NCBI GenBank assembly: GCA_014799665.1
Contig: JAAVHP010000006.1
Coordinates: 35,600-99,599, forward strand
From: Clostridiales bacterium
GTDB lineage: Bacteria > Bacillota > Clostridia > Christensenellales > Pumilibacteraceae
Length of the DNA: 64,000 bases
Direction: 5' to 3'
Numbering within the stretch: position 1 is the stretch's first letter; the number at the start of each line of letters is the position of its first letter. The notes beneath the pieces are model-generated. The model was not told the origin of the DNA. It did no database searches and was given only the letters and a program-made list of their open reading frames with translations. Below, one piece after another: positions 16,240-26,051 of the stretch. A program made the translations under genes and the position numbers.

Positions 16240-18247
16240 CGCTCTCGCTCTGCCTTAACGCACCGATCTTGGACGCGCTGCGTATAGACTTTTTGGCAAG
16301 CTTTACCACGTTATCCGTGTTGAACCCGCACACCTCGAACATAACGTTAGCAGGCGCGCTCATGCCGAACGCGTCGATACAGCAGCACTCGCCGTCGATA
16401 CCTACATACTTAAACCACGGCATCGACCTACCCGCTTCGATTGCAACGCGAGCGCGAACATTGCTCGGGAGCACCGACTCGCGGTATTTAAGCGTTTGAA
16501 TATCGAACAACTCCATGCACGGCATACTTACGACGCGCGCGTCGATATCGTTCTTGATAAGCTCGTCTTTGGCGGCGATTGCAAGCGAAAGCTCCGAGCC
16601 GCTCGCAATAAGGATAACGTCGGGCGTTTCTTTCTTGCTGTCGGCAACCACGTAGCCGCCGAACAACGCTTCCGTGCCCGTGCAGTCGAGCTGTTTAAGC
16701 TCCTGACGCGAAAGTACGATAGCCGTCGGGCTGTTGCCCGTCCACGCCGATTCGTAAGCCGCCGCGGTCTCTTTGGCGTCCGCAGGGCGGAATACCTTGA
16801 TATTAGGGATCGATCTCAGCATGGAAAGCTGCTCGATCGGCTGGTGCGTAGGTCCGTCCTCGCCCACGCCTATACTGTCGTGCGACAGAACGTACACTAC
16901 GGGGATATTCATGATCGCGCTCATACGGATAGCCGCTTTCATGTAATCGGAGAATACGGTAAACGTGGCGCAGAACGGAAGCAAGCCGCCGTGCAAATAC
17001 ATACCGTTGCATATCGCGCCCATAGCGTGCTCGCGAATACCGAAATGGATATTGCGCCCGTTCTCGGTCGCCGACACGTCGCCGCCGTCCTTAATAACGA
17101 CGAGGTTGGAAGTAGCAAGGTCGGCGGATCCGCCTATAACGTTCTCGTTATGCTCGGCGATTATATTGAGAATACGCGAGCTCGACGCGCGGGTAGCCTC
17201 GTTCTTAGCGGGCTTGTCGTAAATGCTGTCGAGCGCTTCGAAATCGATATTGCCCTTGCGCCAAGCCGTGAACGTTTCGAACAGTTCGGGATACTTGGTC
17301 TTGTAGGCTTTGACCGTTTTGTTCCATTCGGTCTGATACTTATTGAACGTAGGCGCGAGCGTTGCGATATAGTTAGTCACCTGCGGCGCGATGTCGAAAG
17401 CCGCCGTCTTGTAGCCGAGCGTTTTACGCAACGCCTTAACGTTATCGCCGCCGAGCGGTGCGCCGTGGCACTTGCTCGTGCCGGCAAGCGGCGAACCGTA
17501 GCCGATAGTGGTGTTTACGATAATGAGCGAGGGTTTTTCCTTTTCCGCCTTGGCGAGCGTGATAGCCGCCGAAATGGCGTCTATATCCTCGCCGTCGTGA
17601 ACGTGCAGGACCTGCCAGCCGAGCGCTTCGTGGCGCTTGCCCACGTCCTCGGTGAACGCAAGGTCGGTGCTGCCCTCGATCGTGATATGGTTGCTGTCGT
17701 AAAGAACGATAAGCTTATCGAGCTTTTGCGTGCCCGCGAACGAAGCGGCTTCGTTCTCGATACCTTCCATCATGCACCCGTCGCCGCAGAGTGCGTATGT
17801 ATAGTGATCGATAAGCGTGCAATCGGGCTGATTGAACTTGGCGGCAAGTATACGCTCGGCAAGCGCGAAGCCTACGGCGTTGGCAATGCCCTGCCCGAGC
17901 GGACCGGTCGAAACCTCTACGCCCGCCGTTACGCCGTATTCGGGATGCCCGGGGGTCTTGCTCATGTGCTGACGGAAGCGCATAAGGTCTTCCTTAGTCG
18001 TTGCATAGCCGAAAACGTTAAGAAGCGAATACAGTAGCGCCGAACCGTGCCCCGCCGAAAGAACAAATCTGTCCCTATCGAAGAAGTTGGGATCCTTGGG
18101 ATTGTGTTTGAGGTGCTTAGCGAAAAGGGTATACGCCATGGGCGCCGCGCCGAGGCAGATGCCGGGATGTCCGCTCTTTGCCTTTTCAATCTGCTCAACG
18201 GACAACATACGCAAGGTTGATATGGTCAGTTGTTCTTCGTTTGTCAT
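16229..18247 (-). CDS. tkt: Transketolase
   Basis: A 672-residue full-length transketolase of the pentose phosphate pathway. [27 protein letters not shown], the thiamine-diphosphate motif GDGCMMEG, and [15 protein letters not shown] with the catalytic Glu are present. The C-terminal transketolase domain follows from about residue 530. AAGGAGATAA lies before the ATG. A yfbR-like gene overlaps its 3' end. Confidence 0.96.
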   Translation of the reverse strand: MTNEEQLTISTLRMLSVEQIEKAKSGHPGICLGAAPMAYTLFAKHLKHNPKDPNFFDRDRFVLSAGHGSALLYSLLNVFGYATTKEDLMRFRQHMSKTPGHPEYGVTAGVEVSTGPLGQGIANAVGFALAERILAAKFNQPDCTLIDHYTYALCGDGCMMEGIENEAASFAGTQKLDKLIVLYDSNHITIEGSTDLAFTEDVGKRHEALGWQVLHVHDGEDIDAISAAITLAKAEKEKPSLIIVNTTIGYGSPLAGTSKCHGAPLGGDNVKALRKTLGYKTAAFDIAPQVTNYIATLAPTFNKYQTEWNKTVKAYKTKYPELFETFTAWRKGNIDFEALDSIYDKPAKNEATRASSSRILNIIAEHNENVIGGSADLATSNLVVIKDGGDVSATENGRNIHFGIREHAMGAICNGMYLHGGLLPFCATFTVFSDYMKAAIRMSAIMNIPVVYVLSHDSIGVGEDGPTHQPIEQLSMLRSIPNIKVFRPADAKETAAAYESAWTGNSPTAIVLSRQELKQLDCTGTEALFGGYVVADSKKETPDVILIASGSELSLAIAAKDELIKNDIDARVVSMPCMELFDIQTLKYRESVLPSNVRARVAIEAGRSMPWFKYVGIDGECCCIDAFGMSAPANVMFEVCGFNTDNVVKLAKKSIRSASKIGALRQSESDDE

Positions 18248-18303
18248 ATTTATCTCCTTAAATGGGTTGATTTTCTCTGTAGAATATTTGTGCTAAACTA
18301 TTA

Positions 18304-19932
18304 TTAAAAGTCTTGTGCGCCGTCGCTATCACCGTCCGCGTTCTCGTAAGCGTCGCCGTCGATTTCGGCCTCGCCGCCGAAAAGGTCATCCTCGGGTATT
18401 GCTTCCCCGCCGTCCGCGTATTCGTTTTGGACAGCAGTATCATCCAAGAACTGTTCGAGCGGCGCGCAGTCGAGCCCCGTAAAGCCGTTGAGGAACGAAT
18501 ACAGGAAGCTCGCTATCTTATGCGCTCCGCCACGCTTATTGCTCTCTATGTAAATGGGAAGCACAGGGTCGTGAACGCTTGTTCTGACTATAAAGTAACC
18601 GTCGCCGTGCGATACGTACGCGCGAACACCCTCGTAGTTGTCGCCCGAAATGGTTAGTAACCTCTCCGAAAGCCCTGTAAGCCGCGTAATGATGGTTTCC
18701 GCTTTTTCGCGCCAATCATCACAAGTGAAGTTAAGACGAATATCCCCTTCTTCAAGCGGAGTATCGAGATCGGCAATAAGATCGACAAGCTCGCAACCCT
18801 GCTTTTTGAGATTAGCAAGAGTTATGAGAATTTTAACGACGAAGTACGCGCCGTCGTCCAGGAAGAAATGCTCTCTGAACGCTACGTGTCCGCTGCTCTC
18901 GATTGCGAGCGGTGCGTCTACGCCGCTGTCGCAAAGCCTTTTCGCCTCGTCGATAACGTTGCGGTAGCCGCGCTTAAACCGCTTTTGAATACCGCCGCGG
19001 CTCTCAATGAACTGCCGCAAAGCTTCAGTAGTAACGCTGTCCGTTACGATGGTTGCATTGGGGTGATCGGGCAATACCATTGCCGCCGCGAGCGCAATAA
19101 GCCTGCATCTATTGACTTCCGTGCCGTCGGGAGTGACAACAGCACACCTGTCGCCGTCCGCGTCGAAGATTATACCAAGGTCGGCGCCCGTTTCGAGCAC
19201 GCGGTTTTTGAGCGATTCCATAGCCTCGGCGTTTTCGGGGTTGGGCGGGTGCGCGGGAAACGTTCCGTCGGGCTCTAAGAACTGCGACGGCGAAATATCC
19301 GCGCCAAGTCCTTTAAGGACCTTGGTAGCGAAGTACCCGCCCGCGCCGTGCCCGGCGTCGACGGCAATCTTCATATTCCTGAACGGGTGGAACATACCAG
19401 TGCCCTTGCGTATGGTATCCGCCAAACTATCGGCATACACGCGCAAGAAGTCGCGAGGAATTATGGTAGAACGCACTGTGGGCGCTATTTTTTGATCGTT
19501 ATTGGCAAGCTCGATTATTTCGTCGAGCTCTTTCGAGTTGACGCCGCCTTCTTGGGTAAAGAACTTAAGCCCGTTGATATCCATCGGGTGGTGGCTCGCC
19601 GTTATCATGATCGCGCCGTCGGCAACAATCGACGAATGCTGAGTGGTAAGGAAAGCCGCGGGCGTCGTTATCATGCCGCAGTCGAAAAGTTCGAGCCCTG
19701 CATACCTTAGCGTGGCAATGATAGTTTTTTGGAACTGCTCGCCCGTTATGCGGCTGTCGCGCCCGATCGCGATCCTGCGGCGCGGCTTGTCCACTCTGCG
19801 GCAAATCCACAGCGCAAACGCCGCCGCGATATCGGCAACGGCTTTTTCGGTAAGAACGGCGGGCTTGCCGTCCGTCGCTATCGCCCTACCGCGTATATCG
19901 GTACCGCTTTTCAAATTGCCGTAATCGTTCAT
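18304..19932 (-). CDS. Alpha-D-phosphohexomutase (phosphomannomutase/phosphoglucomutase)
   Basis: A 542-residue four-domain phosphohexomutase. The phosphoserine loop is TASHHPMDINGLKFFT (His replaces the usual Asn of TASHNP, as in one clade of the family). The metal loop is FDADGDRC and the sugar-binding loop ESSGHVAFREHFF. It interconverts hexose 1- and 6-phosphates; glucose versus mannose preference cannot be told. The C-terminal 40 residues are acidic and low-complexity. GGAGG precedes the ATG. Confidence 0.9.
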   Translation of the reverse strand: MNDYGNLKSGTDIRGRAIATDGKPAVLTEKAVADIAAAFALWICRRVDKPRRRIAIGRDSRITGEQFQKTIIATLRYAGLELFDCGMITTPAAFLTTQHSSIVADGAIMITASHHPMDINGLKFFTQEGGVNSKELDEIIELANNDQKIAPTVRSTIIPRDFLRVYADSLADTIRKGTGMFHPFRNMKIAVDAGHGAGGYFATKVLKGLGADISPSQFLEPDGTFPAHPPNPENAEAMESLKNRVLETGADLGIIFDADGDRCAVVTPDGTEVNRCRLIALAAAMVLPDHPNATIVTDSVTTEALRQFIESRGGIQKRFKRGYRNVIDEAKRLCDSGVDAPLAIESSGHVAFREHFFLDDGAYFVVKILITLANLKKQGCELVDLIADLDTPLEEGDIRLNFTCDDWREKAETIITRLTGLSERLLTISGDNYEGVRAYVSHGDGYFIVRTSVHDPVLPIYIESNKRGGAHKIASFLYSFLNGFTGLDCAPLEQFLDDTAVQNEYADGGEAIPEDDLFGGEAEIDGDAYENADGDSDGAQDF

Positions 19933-19972
19933 ACAGCCTCCACGCTTTGGTCATGATTTTAGTTCCGCTTAT

Positions 19973-20001
19973 ATTATATCGCTTTTATTTGTTTTTGACA
20001 A
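19973..20001 (-). promoter_or_regulatory. Promoter of the phosphohexomutase gene
   Basis: TTGTCA (19996-20001) and TATAAT (19973-19978) on the minus strand with 17-nt spacing, about 40 nt before the start codon. Confidence 0.75.
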
Positions 20002-20039
20002 ACATATTTAGAGTATTTTAGTAATTTTTTCCAAGCAAT

Positions 20040-21206
20040 TTACAATATATCGAAAAAATCGTCATACGCCCGAATTCTGTAATCGGCGGAAGTTTCGAGC
20101 CTTCCCGACGGGTCAAAAAAGCAAGTGTCTATCCCCGCATTCTTTCCGCCCGCGATATCGGCGGTATTGCTGTCGCCTACCATGATCACGCGCGACTTAT
20201 CGGGATTGCCTATTTTATCGAACACGCCGTTAAAATACCGCGTGTCCGGTTTTTCGTAGCCGATGTCCTGCGAAATAAAATATCCGTCGTGCTCGCCTTC
20301 CAGCGCTTTCAGCCGTTCGCTCGCTATATGCTTAAAGCTGTTGGTAGCTATATAAACCTTAGCGCCGCGCGCGCGGACCTTGCGTAAGAATTCTATCGAG
20401 CCGTTCAGGATATACCGCGTTTTGCACATTGCGGTTATAAAAAGATCTTTCATTTTGTGCGGGTCTACGCTCTCGCCCAACCGCTCGACAAACAAACCGA
20501 ACCGCTTACGATCGAGCTCTTCCCGCGTTATTTCTTTGCGCTCCAACGCGCCCCAAATCTCGTTTGTGATAGCGGCGTATACTTTGACCACCGTTTCGTC
20601 GTCCGTCTTAACACCGACCGTATGCGCCGCGTGCAAAACGGAATAACGCATCGCCGTCTTAAAATCAAGCAGCGTATCGTCGGCGTCGCAAAGAACAACG
20701 TCGTACCTGTTCTTTCTCGGCTTTAACAGCATACCCATGAAATTCAAGATATAGGGTTCGTCCGAATTATCGAATATATAGTCGGCGTATCTGCGGTAAA
20801 GCGGTTCGCGCTCCTTTACAAGTCTTTCGAGCTCGGTTTTGAGCGGACGGTCGGACGAGGCTATGCGATCCTTTAAAACCTCGACGGGCGCGGTCAGCCA
20901 CACTATGTCGCAGTGCCGCCTAAGTATCGCCATGCACTCGTGGCTTAGCACAACGCCGCCACCGCAAGCGATTATATACGGGTTATATCTTATGGCTTCC
21001 TTTACCGCTTCGAGCTCGTACTTTCTAAAAGTCTGCTCACCCTCGCGCTCGAATATGCCCGAAATCGAGCCGTAGCGGCGCGTAATCTCCTCGTCGGTGT
21101 CAAAATACGGAACGCCGAACGTTTCAGAATACAGCTTAGCCCAAGCGCTTTTACCGCTACCCATAGCGCCGATGAGCGCAATGTTTCTGCCGTTGGGATT
21201 AACCAT
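20040..21206 (-). CDS. aroK: Shikimate kinase fused to a YjjG-like HAD phosphatase
   Basis: A 388-residue fusion. About residues 1-165 are shikimate kinase: P-loop GAMGSGKSAW, FDTDEEI, FREGEQTFRKYE, CGGGVVL, and a DRPL lid. From about 167 to the end is a HAD hydrolase of the YjjG type: motif I CDADDTLLDF, motif II IATNS, motif III/IV GYEKPDTRYF and VGDSNTADIAGG. The kinase phosphorylates shikimate; the phosphatase substrate is unknown, with dephosphorylation of nucleotides or phosphosugars typical. The ATG at 21206 overlaps the aroQ relic; an upstream TTG at 21230 is less likely. This fusion is unusual. Confidence 0.88.
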   Translation of the reverse strand: MVNPNGRNIALIGAMGSGKSAWAKLYSETFGVPYFDTDEEITRRYGSISGIFEREGEQTFRKYELEAVKEAIRYNPYIIACGGGVVLSHECMAILRRHCDIVWLTAPVEVLKDRIASSDRPLKTELERLVKEREPLYRRYADYIFDNSDEPYILNFMGMLLKPRKNRYDVVLCDADDTLLDFKTAMRYSVLHAAHTVGVKTDDETVVKVYAAITNEIWGALERKEITREELDRKRFGLFVERLGESVDPHKMKDLFITAMCKTRYILNGSIEFLRKVRARGAKVYIATNSFKHIASERLKALEGEHDGYFISQDIGYEKPDTRYFNGVFDKIGNPDKSRVIMVGDSNTADIAGGKNAGIDTCFFDPSGRLETSADYRIRAYDDFFDIL

Positions 21207-21306
21207 TGCACATACCCGCAAGGTACGCAAGCGCAGCGAAATATCCGTCTACACCGCGCTTAACCGTAATATTAAAATCGATCCCTTTCAAAACCAAAAT
21301 TTTCAC
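21199..21306 (-). pseudogene. aroQ: Probable aroQ relic: type II dehydroquinase with internal deletion, 35 codons left
   Basis: A GTG overlapping the aroE stop opens a 35-codon frame that ends 8 nt inside aroK. Its first part, VKILVLKGIDFNI, resembles the N-terminus of type II dehydroquinases (MKILVINGPNLN). Its end, GVDGYFAALAYLAG, resembles their C-terminal helix (GxxGYxLALxYLA). The middle of about 110 residues, with the catalytic Tyr, Asn and His, is missing. The frame is kept, so translational coupling from aroE to aroK would survive. Short-motif similarity is the only evidence; a de novo leader peptide is the alternative. Confidence 0.55.
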
Positions 21307-22061
21307 AACCTCCCTCCGAGCTCCGCTCTCACTTTTTCGTACACGTCTTCTATATCGAAATCCCCATCTGTAATAATTCTAGCACCCTCAATCGCCTGAT
21401 AAATAAGCATACCGGACCCGTTAGCCGTCTGCCCGCCGAGGGCGCGTATTCGCCTTAAAAACGGCGTATCGTCGGTGTAAACAAGATCGAACGCATAATC
21501 GAAATAAGGCTGAACGCACAGCGTTTTGAGCGCGTCCTCACCGTACGTTCCGAGCGGCGTACAGTTAATAATAAGCTCTGCAGGCTGATTGGTATACAGC
21601 TCCGCGCCGAGTGTGGACAGCCTTAACGCGTGTTTGAGCGTTCGGTTAAGCACGAACACCTTTTTGCCGAGCGCGATGAGTTCTTTTGTTACTGCGTACG
21701 CGCCGCCGCCGGCGCCGAGCACGACAGCGCTTTTTACCTTAGTCCGCCAATCGATAAAGTTACGGTCGAGCGCGCGAACGAACCCTGCACCGTCAGTGTT
21801 AAACGCTTTTCTGTCGCGCGAGCGGACTACGTTCACACTGCCGCTTTTGTTCCCTATAAATCTTGAAATATCGTTCTTGTACGGCTTGGTTACGAAAAAC
21901 CCGTCGTAGCTATTTAATAGCTCTCCGACCGTCGCCGCAAGCGTATCGCGCACCGCGTTCTTTACCTCGAACTCCAACGGCGCGCCTATCGCCTTTGCTA
22001 TCGCTCTATGAAGGTCGGACGAACGCGTCCCCATACCGTTTCCGAGCAATGCGATTTTCAT
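21303..22061 (-). CDS. aroE: Shikimate dehydrogenase
   Basis: A 252-residue AroE. It reduces 3-dehydroshikimate with NADPH. The substrate-binding Lys is in FFVTKPYKNDI, the Asp in FNTDGAGFVRAL, the dinucleotide loop is VLGAGGGAYA and the C-terminal GSGMLIYQA closes the site. It is slightly shorter than the 270-280 usual. It lies 6 nt after aroB. Confidence 0.92.
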   Translation of the reverse strand: MKIALLGNGMGTRSSDLHRAIAKAIGAPLEFEVKNAVRDTLAATVGELLNSYDGFFVTKPYKNDISRFIGNKSGSVNVVRSRDRKAFNTDGAGFVRALDRNFIDWRTKVKSAVVLGAGGGAYAVTKELIALGKKVFVLNRTLKHALRLSTLGAELYTNQPAELIINCTPLGTYGEDALKTLCVQPYFDYAFDLVYTDDTPFLRRIRALGGQTANGSGMLIYQAIEGARIITDGDFDIEDVYEKVRAELGGRL

Positions 22062-22067
22062 AACTCT

Positions 22068-23066
22068 TTACGACTTCCTCAATTGCTTGATCGCGATGTC
22101 GTAACGCTCGGCGAACTCGTCTACCGAAACAGACAAACGCACTATATCGCCCGCATTTATCGGCAACATGATCGTGATATTTTCCCCGACGTTCTTTTTA
22201 TCTCCCATTGCGCGCTCGACCACCGAATTTGCCGTGGAGTGCGGCGGAGCGGTAAACAACTTGCATAGTCTTATTAGCTGATCGCCGAACGAACGGCACA
22301 CGAAATCGCCGAACATAGCACTTTCCGTCATCATGCCTTTCAGCACGTATTCACCGTGGCTCAATCGGTATTCGTCCACGCTTTCGAGCGCGTGCCCTAC
22401 CGTATGCCCCACGTTGAGCACGGCGCGCAAATTCTTTTCCTTGGGGTCGCGCTTGACCACCTCGCGCTTAATAGCCACCGCTTTCTCGATAAGCGAATAC
22501 ACGGTATCGCGCTCGAACGTTACAAGCCGCGGAATATTTAAAAGCAAATCGTAATACGCGTCCTCTTTAAGAAGGCAGGTTTTAATCAGCTCGCCGTAGC
22601 CGCAAATGCGTTCTCTGTCGTTAAGGGTATCCAAAAAATCGTACGAGATAAACGTTTTCTTGGGCGGATAGAACGCACCGACGAGGTTCTTGACCCCGAA
22701 CATATCGATAGCCGTTTTGCCGCCTATGCCCGAGTCTACCTGCGCGAGAAGGGTCGTCGGAATATTTATCCATTCGAGCCCGCGCATATACAGCGCCGCC
22801 GCCAAGCCCGTAATATCGCCTACGACTCCGCCGCCGAGCGCGGCTACCCTATCGCCACGAGTGAGCCCTCTCGAATACATTTCGCCTATAATCGAAAACA
22901 ACACCGATTGCTGCTTGGACTTTTCGCCCGCAGGGATAACGAACGCATTTTCGGACAGTTCGGGATAAATAGACGCAACGTTACTGTCGGTGACTACAAA
23001 ATCACAGCTATCGATCGCGAACGCTACGTCGTCCGGGCTCGCGCCGAGTATTACGTTATCGACCAT
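22068..23066 (-). CDS. aroB: 3-dehydroquinate synthase
   Basis: A 332-residue AroB, converting DAHP to 3-dehydroquinate with NAD+ and Zn2+. ALGGGVVGDITG, the NIPTTLLAQVDSGIGGKTAI segment and the metal-binding NVGHTVGHALES are present. It is about 20-30 residues shorter than typical, mainly at the N-terminus. GAGGCG precedes the ATG. It leads the cluster aroB-aroE-(aroQ relic)-aroK. No aroA, aroC or aroF is in the window. Confidence 0.94.
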   Translation of the reverse strand: MVDNVILGASPDDVAFAIDSCDFVVTDSNVASIYPELSENAFVIPAGEKSKQQSVLFSIIGEMYSRGLTRGDRVAALGGGVVGDITGLAAALYMRGLEWINIPTTLLAQVDSGIGGKTAIDMFGVKNLVGAFYPPKKTFISYDFLDTLNDRERICGYGELIKTCLLKEDAYYDLLLNIPRLVTFERDTVYSLIEKAVAIKREVVKRDPKEKNLRAVLNVGHTVGHALESVDEYRLSHGEYVLKGMMTESAMFGDFVCRSFGDQLIRLCKLFTAPPHSTANSVVERAMGDKKNVGENITIMLPINAGDIVRLSVSVDEFAERYDIAIKQLRKS

Positions 23067-23116
23067 AATCGCCTCGCTTAATTAATTTTTATAAAGTGTT
23101 TTTAGAGCGCATGTGA

Positions 23117-23238
23117 GAGATTATAGGCACGGCGCAGACGGGCAACAGTTGACACGCCCGCGACGGGAGTGTACACCGAAGTACATGACCTAGCGGGCGT
23201 GGCAAGCGTAGCCCGTATCCGCCGATGCATATAATCTC
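23117..23238. repeat. Large palindromic intergenic element, 122 bp
   Basis: The two halves are imperfect inverted repeats over their full length: GAGATTATA at both ends, ACGGGC, and CACGCCCGC inside. The core GTACaccgaaGTAC lies exactly at the centre (23177.5). It fills the space between aroB and the stop of the DUF2207 gene. It has the same architecture as the elements at 52040 and 59235. Confidence 0.75.
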
Positions 23239-23241
23239 GAA

Positions 23242-25269
23242 CTACCAGCGACCACCGCCGCCTCCCCCAAAGCTTCCCCCCGAGAAGCCGCCGCCGCTGT
23301 GTCCGCCGCCACCGCCGTGGCTCGAAAAACTACCGCCGCTTGACTTGGGCTGAACGCTGAGCGTGCTGCCGACGTTGTTCATGACGTGCGTTATAACGAA
23401 CACGTCGAACACCGTGCGACTCGTTCCGTAATAGTATGTCGGAGGCTCGACGGTAATATCCTTGAATTTATCCGCCCAGATCTGCGACACGCCGAGAACG
23501 TTTGCGTACGGCAGGATATCGTAGTAATACTGCGGATCGTCCTCTAAGAGCGTTTCGAGCTGAGCTTTCTCTGCGTCGCGCAGGAAATTGCGGAAGCCGA
23601 GTATCATATTCAGCTGCGCGTCATAGTAATCGGTACGCAGGATAAAGAACGGCACGAGCGTCATGGGCACGCACAGCGCGCACGCAAAAATTATTCGCTC
23701 CAACCAACCCATAACGTCAATCGGCACGGCGATCGCCACGATAAGCGCAAGCCCTACGTTCACCGCAGCGTATAAGCCCGTCAAGACCTTTCGCTTGGTG
23801 TCGCCCAGCTTATGATAGTACGCGCCGAGCATAAGCCCCGCCAACGCAGACAGTACTTGGAACGCGCCCGCGAGCACGCCGCCGAATGCGAAAAACAACC
23901 GACCGACTCTAAGCGAAGTCAATACGCTTATACCTATCGAATACAGCCCGCAAAGAATTGCCATACCCGCCGTAAGACCGATACCGCTCTTTTTGTACAG
24001 CTTGCCGCGATACTCGTTGTTTACGCCGTTCTTAACGTTATTCAACGCACTCGCAAACTTGCCTTTGAGCGTGCTCATGGCGACCTTTTTATTTCCGTCT
24101 TCGTCGGCGTCACCGTACGAGAACAACGCGTCGAACATTTTCTTTTCGTAGTTGGTGACTGCGCTCACTCCTTTAAGCTTTTTGAAATAGGTTTCGCCGT
24201 CCTTTTCTTCTATCGCGAGATAGCCCTTGCTAGCCCAATAGAATATGAGCGAGGTAACGTCCTCGTTCGAGCACCCGCCGTCTATAAGCTTGCCTATTTG
24301 CACGGGCAGCATATGCCGCTTTTTATCGCCCTTTCCGTCGACGCGCGGCGGGTAGAAATCGACTATGGGCGTGAGCTCTTTATTCTTGAAAATAAACTTC
24401 AAAACGACTACGATAACAACGAGCGCTGCGCCGAGCCCGAGCGTAAGCAGAAATTCAAGATCGACGCGGTTATGCAACGTGCCGTCCGGCATTTTACAAG
24501 CAAGCTCTACGTTCTCGTAATTTTTAAGCGCATAGGAGTCTTCATTCTTGTACTGCAAAGCTTTTTCGAACCGATCGGCTATACTTATCTCGACAGTTTT
24601 ATTGCCGTTAGACCACGCAACGTCCACGCCTTCCGTGTTGTACGTTACCTTTTCGCCGCCTATCCAAATGCCGTAGCTGTCGCCCACATCCTCGGACGCG
24701 ACGGGATATGTCTCGCCCGCATCCTCGGGCGCAACTGGATAAGTCATGCGGATATTCGCGTTTTTGGTAAGGCAGGTCCAGCCGCCGCCTATCGCGTTGA
24801 ACGCCAAAATATCCGCGCCCATTGAGTGCTCGGGCGTTATCATATCGTATTGAATATTGCAAACGAGCGTGTCGTGCCTACGGAATTCTTTGTCCTCGTC
24901 GCCTATACGCGCGCGCACGATCTTGTTACTGCTCTCGTGCGAAATCTTGCACCTGCGCGACGGCTCGGTGCTCACGGTAAGGTTACGCACCTTTTCACCC
25001 GAATTGACGGGAATATCCACGTATATGCCGTGGCTCGATTCGAGAAACTTAACTTCGATTACTTCCCTGACCGTACACGAGCGGTCGTCGTTAAACTCGA
25101 TATCTACGTCGAAGCTCTCGAAGTACATACCTTTATCCAACGGTCTGTACGAAACCCCGTCATCGTCGTCGGGCAGAAACGCCACGAGCGCGAAAACGGT
25201 GACGAATATAATGAACACAACGACCAGAAAAACGTTGCCGGCAGCGCCGGATGATTTGCGCTTTGCCAT
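23242..25269 (-). CDS. DUF2207 membrane protein
   Basis: A 675-residue protein with one N-terminal TM (about 12-30), an extracellular DUF2207 beta domain (about 45-270), a TM near 272-292, a cytoplasmic winged-helix-like segment, four further TMs (about 435-545) and a Gly/Ser-rich tail ending SFGGGGGGRW. The family has no firm biochemical function. An internal duplication, TYPVAPEDAGE followed by TYPVASEDVGD, is visible near residue 180. AAGGAGAG precedes the ATG. It follows lemA, a pairing often seen for DUF2207 genes. Confidence 0.88.
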   Translation of the reverse strand: MAKRKSSGAAGNVFLVVVFIIFVTVFALVAFLPDDDDGVSYRPLDKGMYFESFDVDIEFNDDRSCTVREVIEVKFLESSHGIYVDIPVNSGEKVRNLTVSTEPSRRCKISHESSNKIVRARIGDEDKEFRRHDTLVCNIQYDMITPEHSMGADILAFNAIGGGWTCLTKNANIRMTYPVAPEDAGETYPVASEDVGDSYGIWIGGEKVTYNTEGVDVAWSNGNKTVEISIADRFEKALQYKNEDSYALKNYENVELACKMPDGTLHNRVDLEFLLTLGLGAALVVIVVVLKFIFKNKELTPIVDFYPPRVDGKGDKKRHMLPVQIGKLIDGGCSNEDVTSLIFYWASKGYLAIEEKDGETYFKKLKGVSAVTNYEKKMFDALFSYGDADEDGNKKVAMSTLKGKFASALNNVKNGVNNEYRGKLYKKSGIGLTAGMAILCGLYSIGISVLTSLRVGRLFFAFGGVLAGAFQVLSALAGLMLGAYYHKLGDTKRKVLTGLYAAVNVGLALIVAIAVPIDVMGWLERIIFACALCVPMTLVPFFILRTDYYDAQLNMILGFRNFLRDAEKAQLETLLEDDPQYYYDILPYANVLGVSQIWADKFKDITVEPPTYYYGTSRTVFDVFVITHVMNNVGSTLSVQPKSSGGSFSSHGGGGGHSGGGFSGGSFGGGGGGRW

Positions 25270-25347
25270 TTATCTCTCCTTAAAACAAACGCAAACGAAC
25301 GATGCGCAGAGCACACCGTTCGAAAAGTTAGCTATTCAAAAATCGGG

Positions 25348-25941
25348 TTATTGAAAACTGACGCGGGGCGCTACGCGCTCGCTCACGTCGTCGAGCTCGA
25401 AGTACAGCTTGCGTTCGAGCTTCATGCGACCCGCTACGATGCTCGACGGGAACTGCTCGATCTTGGTATTGAACTTTTTAATGACCGCGTTATAGAACTT
25501 ACGGCTCTGAGCAATCTCGTGCTCTATCTGTTCGAGCTGGTTGGCAAGGTTCATGAACTGGCGGTCGGCTTTGAGCTCGGGATAGTTCTCCCTTACCGAG
25601 TTAAGCAGCGTATGGAGCGACATTCCAAGCTCGCGCTCGGCGGCTACGCGGTCGTTGCCGGTAGAGGCAATACACGCGTTACGCGCGGCGGTCACTCGCG
25701 AGAGCGTTTCGCCCTCGTGCTTGGTGTAGCCCTTGCACGTTTCGACGAGGTTGGGAATGAGGTCGTAACGCTTTTTCATGTGAACGTCCATCGTGGAGAA
25801 CGCTTCCTCGGTGTCGTTGCGAAGCGAAACGAGCTTGTTCTTGGTAGTGATATACCAAATAGCTATTATTATAAGTAGAAGTGCGACAGCACCCGCGACT
25901 ATTCCGCCGATTGCGCCGCCCGATAACGATAAGAATTGCAT
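25348..25941 (-). CDS. lemA: LemA family protein
   Basis: A 197-residue LemA protein. The N-terminal TM (about 8-30) is followed by helical bundles with NKLVSLRNDTEEAFSTMDVH, KKRYDLIPNLVETCKGY and a C-terminal FNTKIEQFPSSIVAG, all standard LemA segments. It is a membrane-anchored protein of unclear function. GAAGGAGGAA lies upstream. The extreme N-terminus (SLSGGAIGGIVAG) is nearly the same as that of the flotillin-like protein at 55441. Confidence 0.93.
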   Translation of the reverse strand: MQFLSLSGGAIGGIVAGAVALLLIIIAIWYITTKNKLVSLRNDTEEAFSTMDVHMKKRYDLIPNLVETCKGYTKHEGETLSRVTAARNACIASTGNDRVAAERELGMSLHTLLNSVRENYPELKADRQFMNLANQLEQIEHEIAQSRKFYNAVIKKFNTKIEQFPSSIVAGRMKLERKLYFELDDVSERVAPRVSFQ

Positions 25942-25965
25942 TGTTGTAATTCCTCCTTCGCTTAT

Positions 25966-25994
25966 ATTCTATCACAACGGATAACCGATTGCAA
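25966..25994 (-). promoter_or_regulatory. Promoter of lemA-DUF2207
   Basis: TTGCAA (25989-25994) and TAGAAT (25966-25971) on the minus strand with 17-nt spacing, about 25 nt before lemA. Confidence 0.65.
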
Positions 25995-26051
25995 GTCTTT
26001 TTATAAAAATGGAATTAAAGACAGATTAGAATTTGATTAAACGCGACAGGC

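Noticed and set aside
16496..18037. 513-codon plus-strand frame opposite transketolase
   Set aside because: It is a shadow of the tkt gene, Arg/Val-rich with no family motif. GC-rich codon use on one strand keeps the other strand open.
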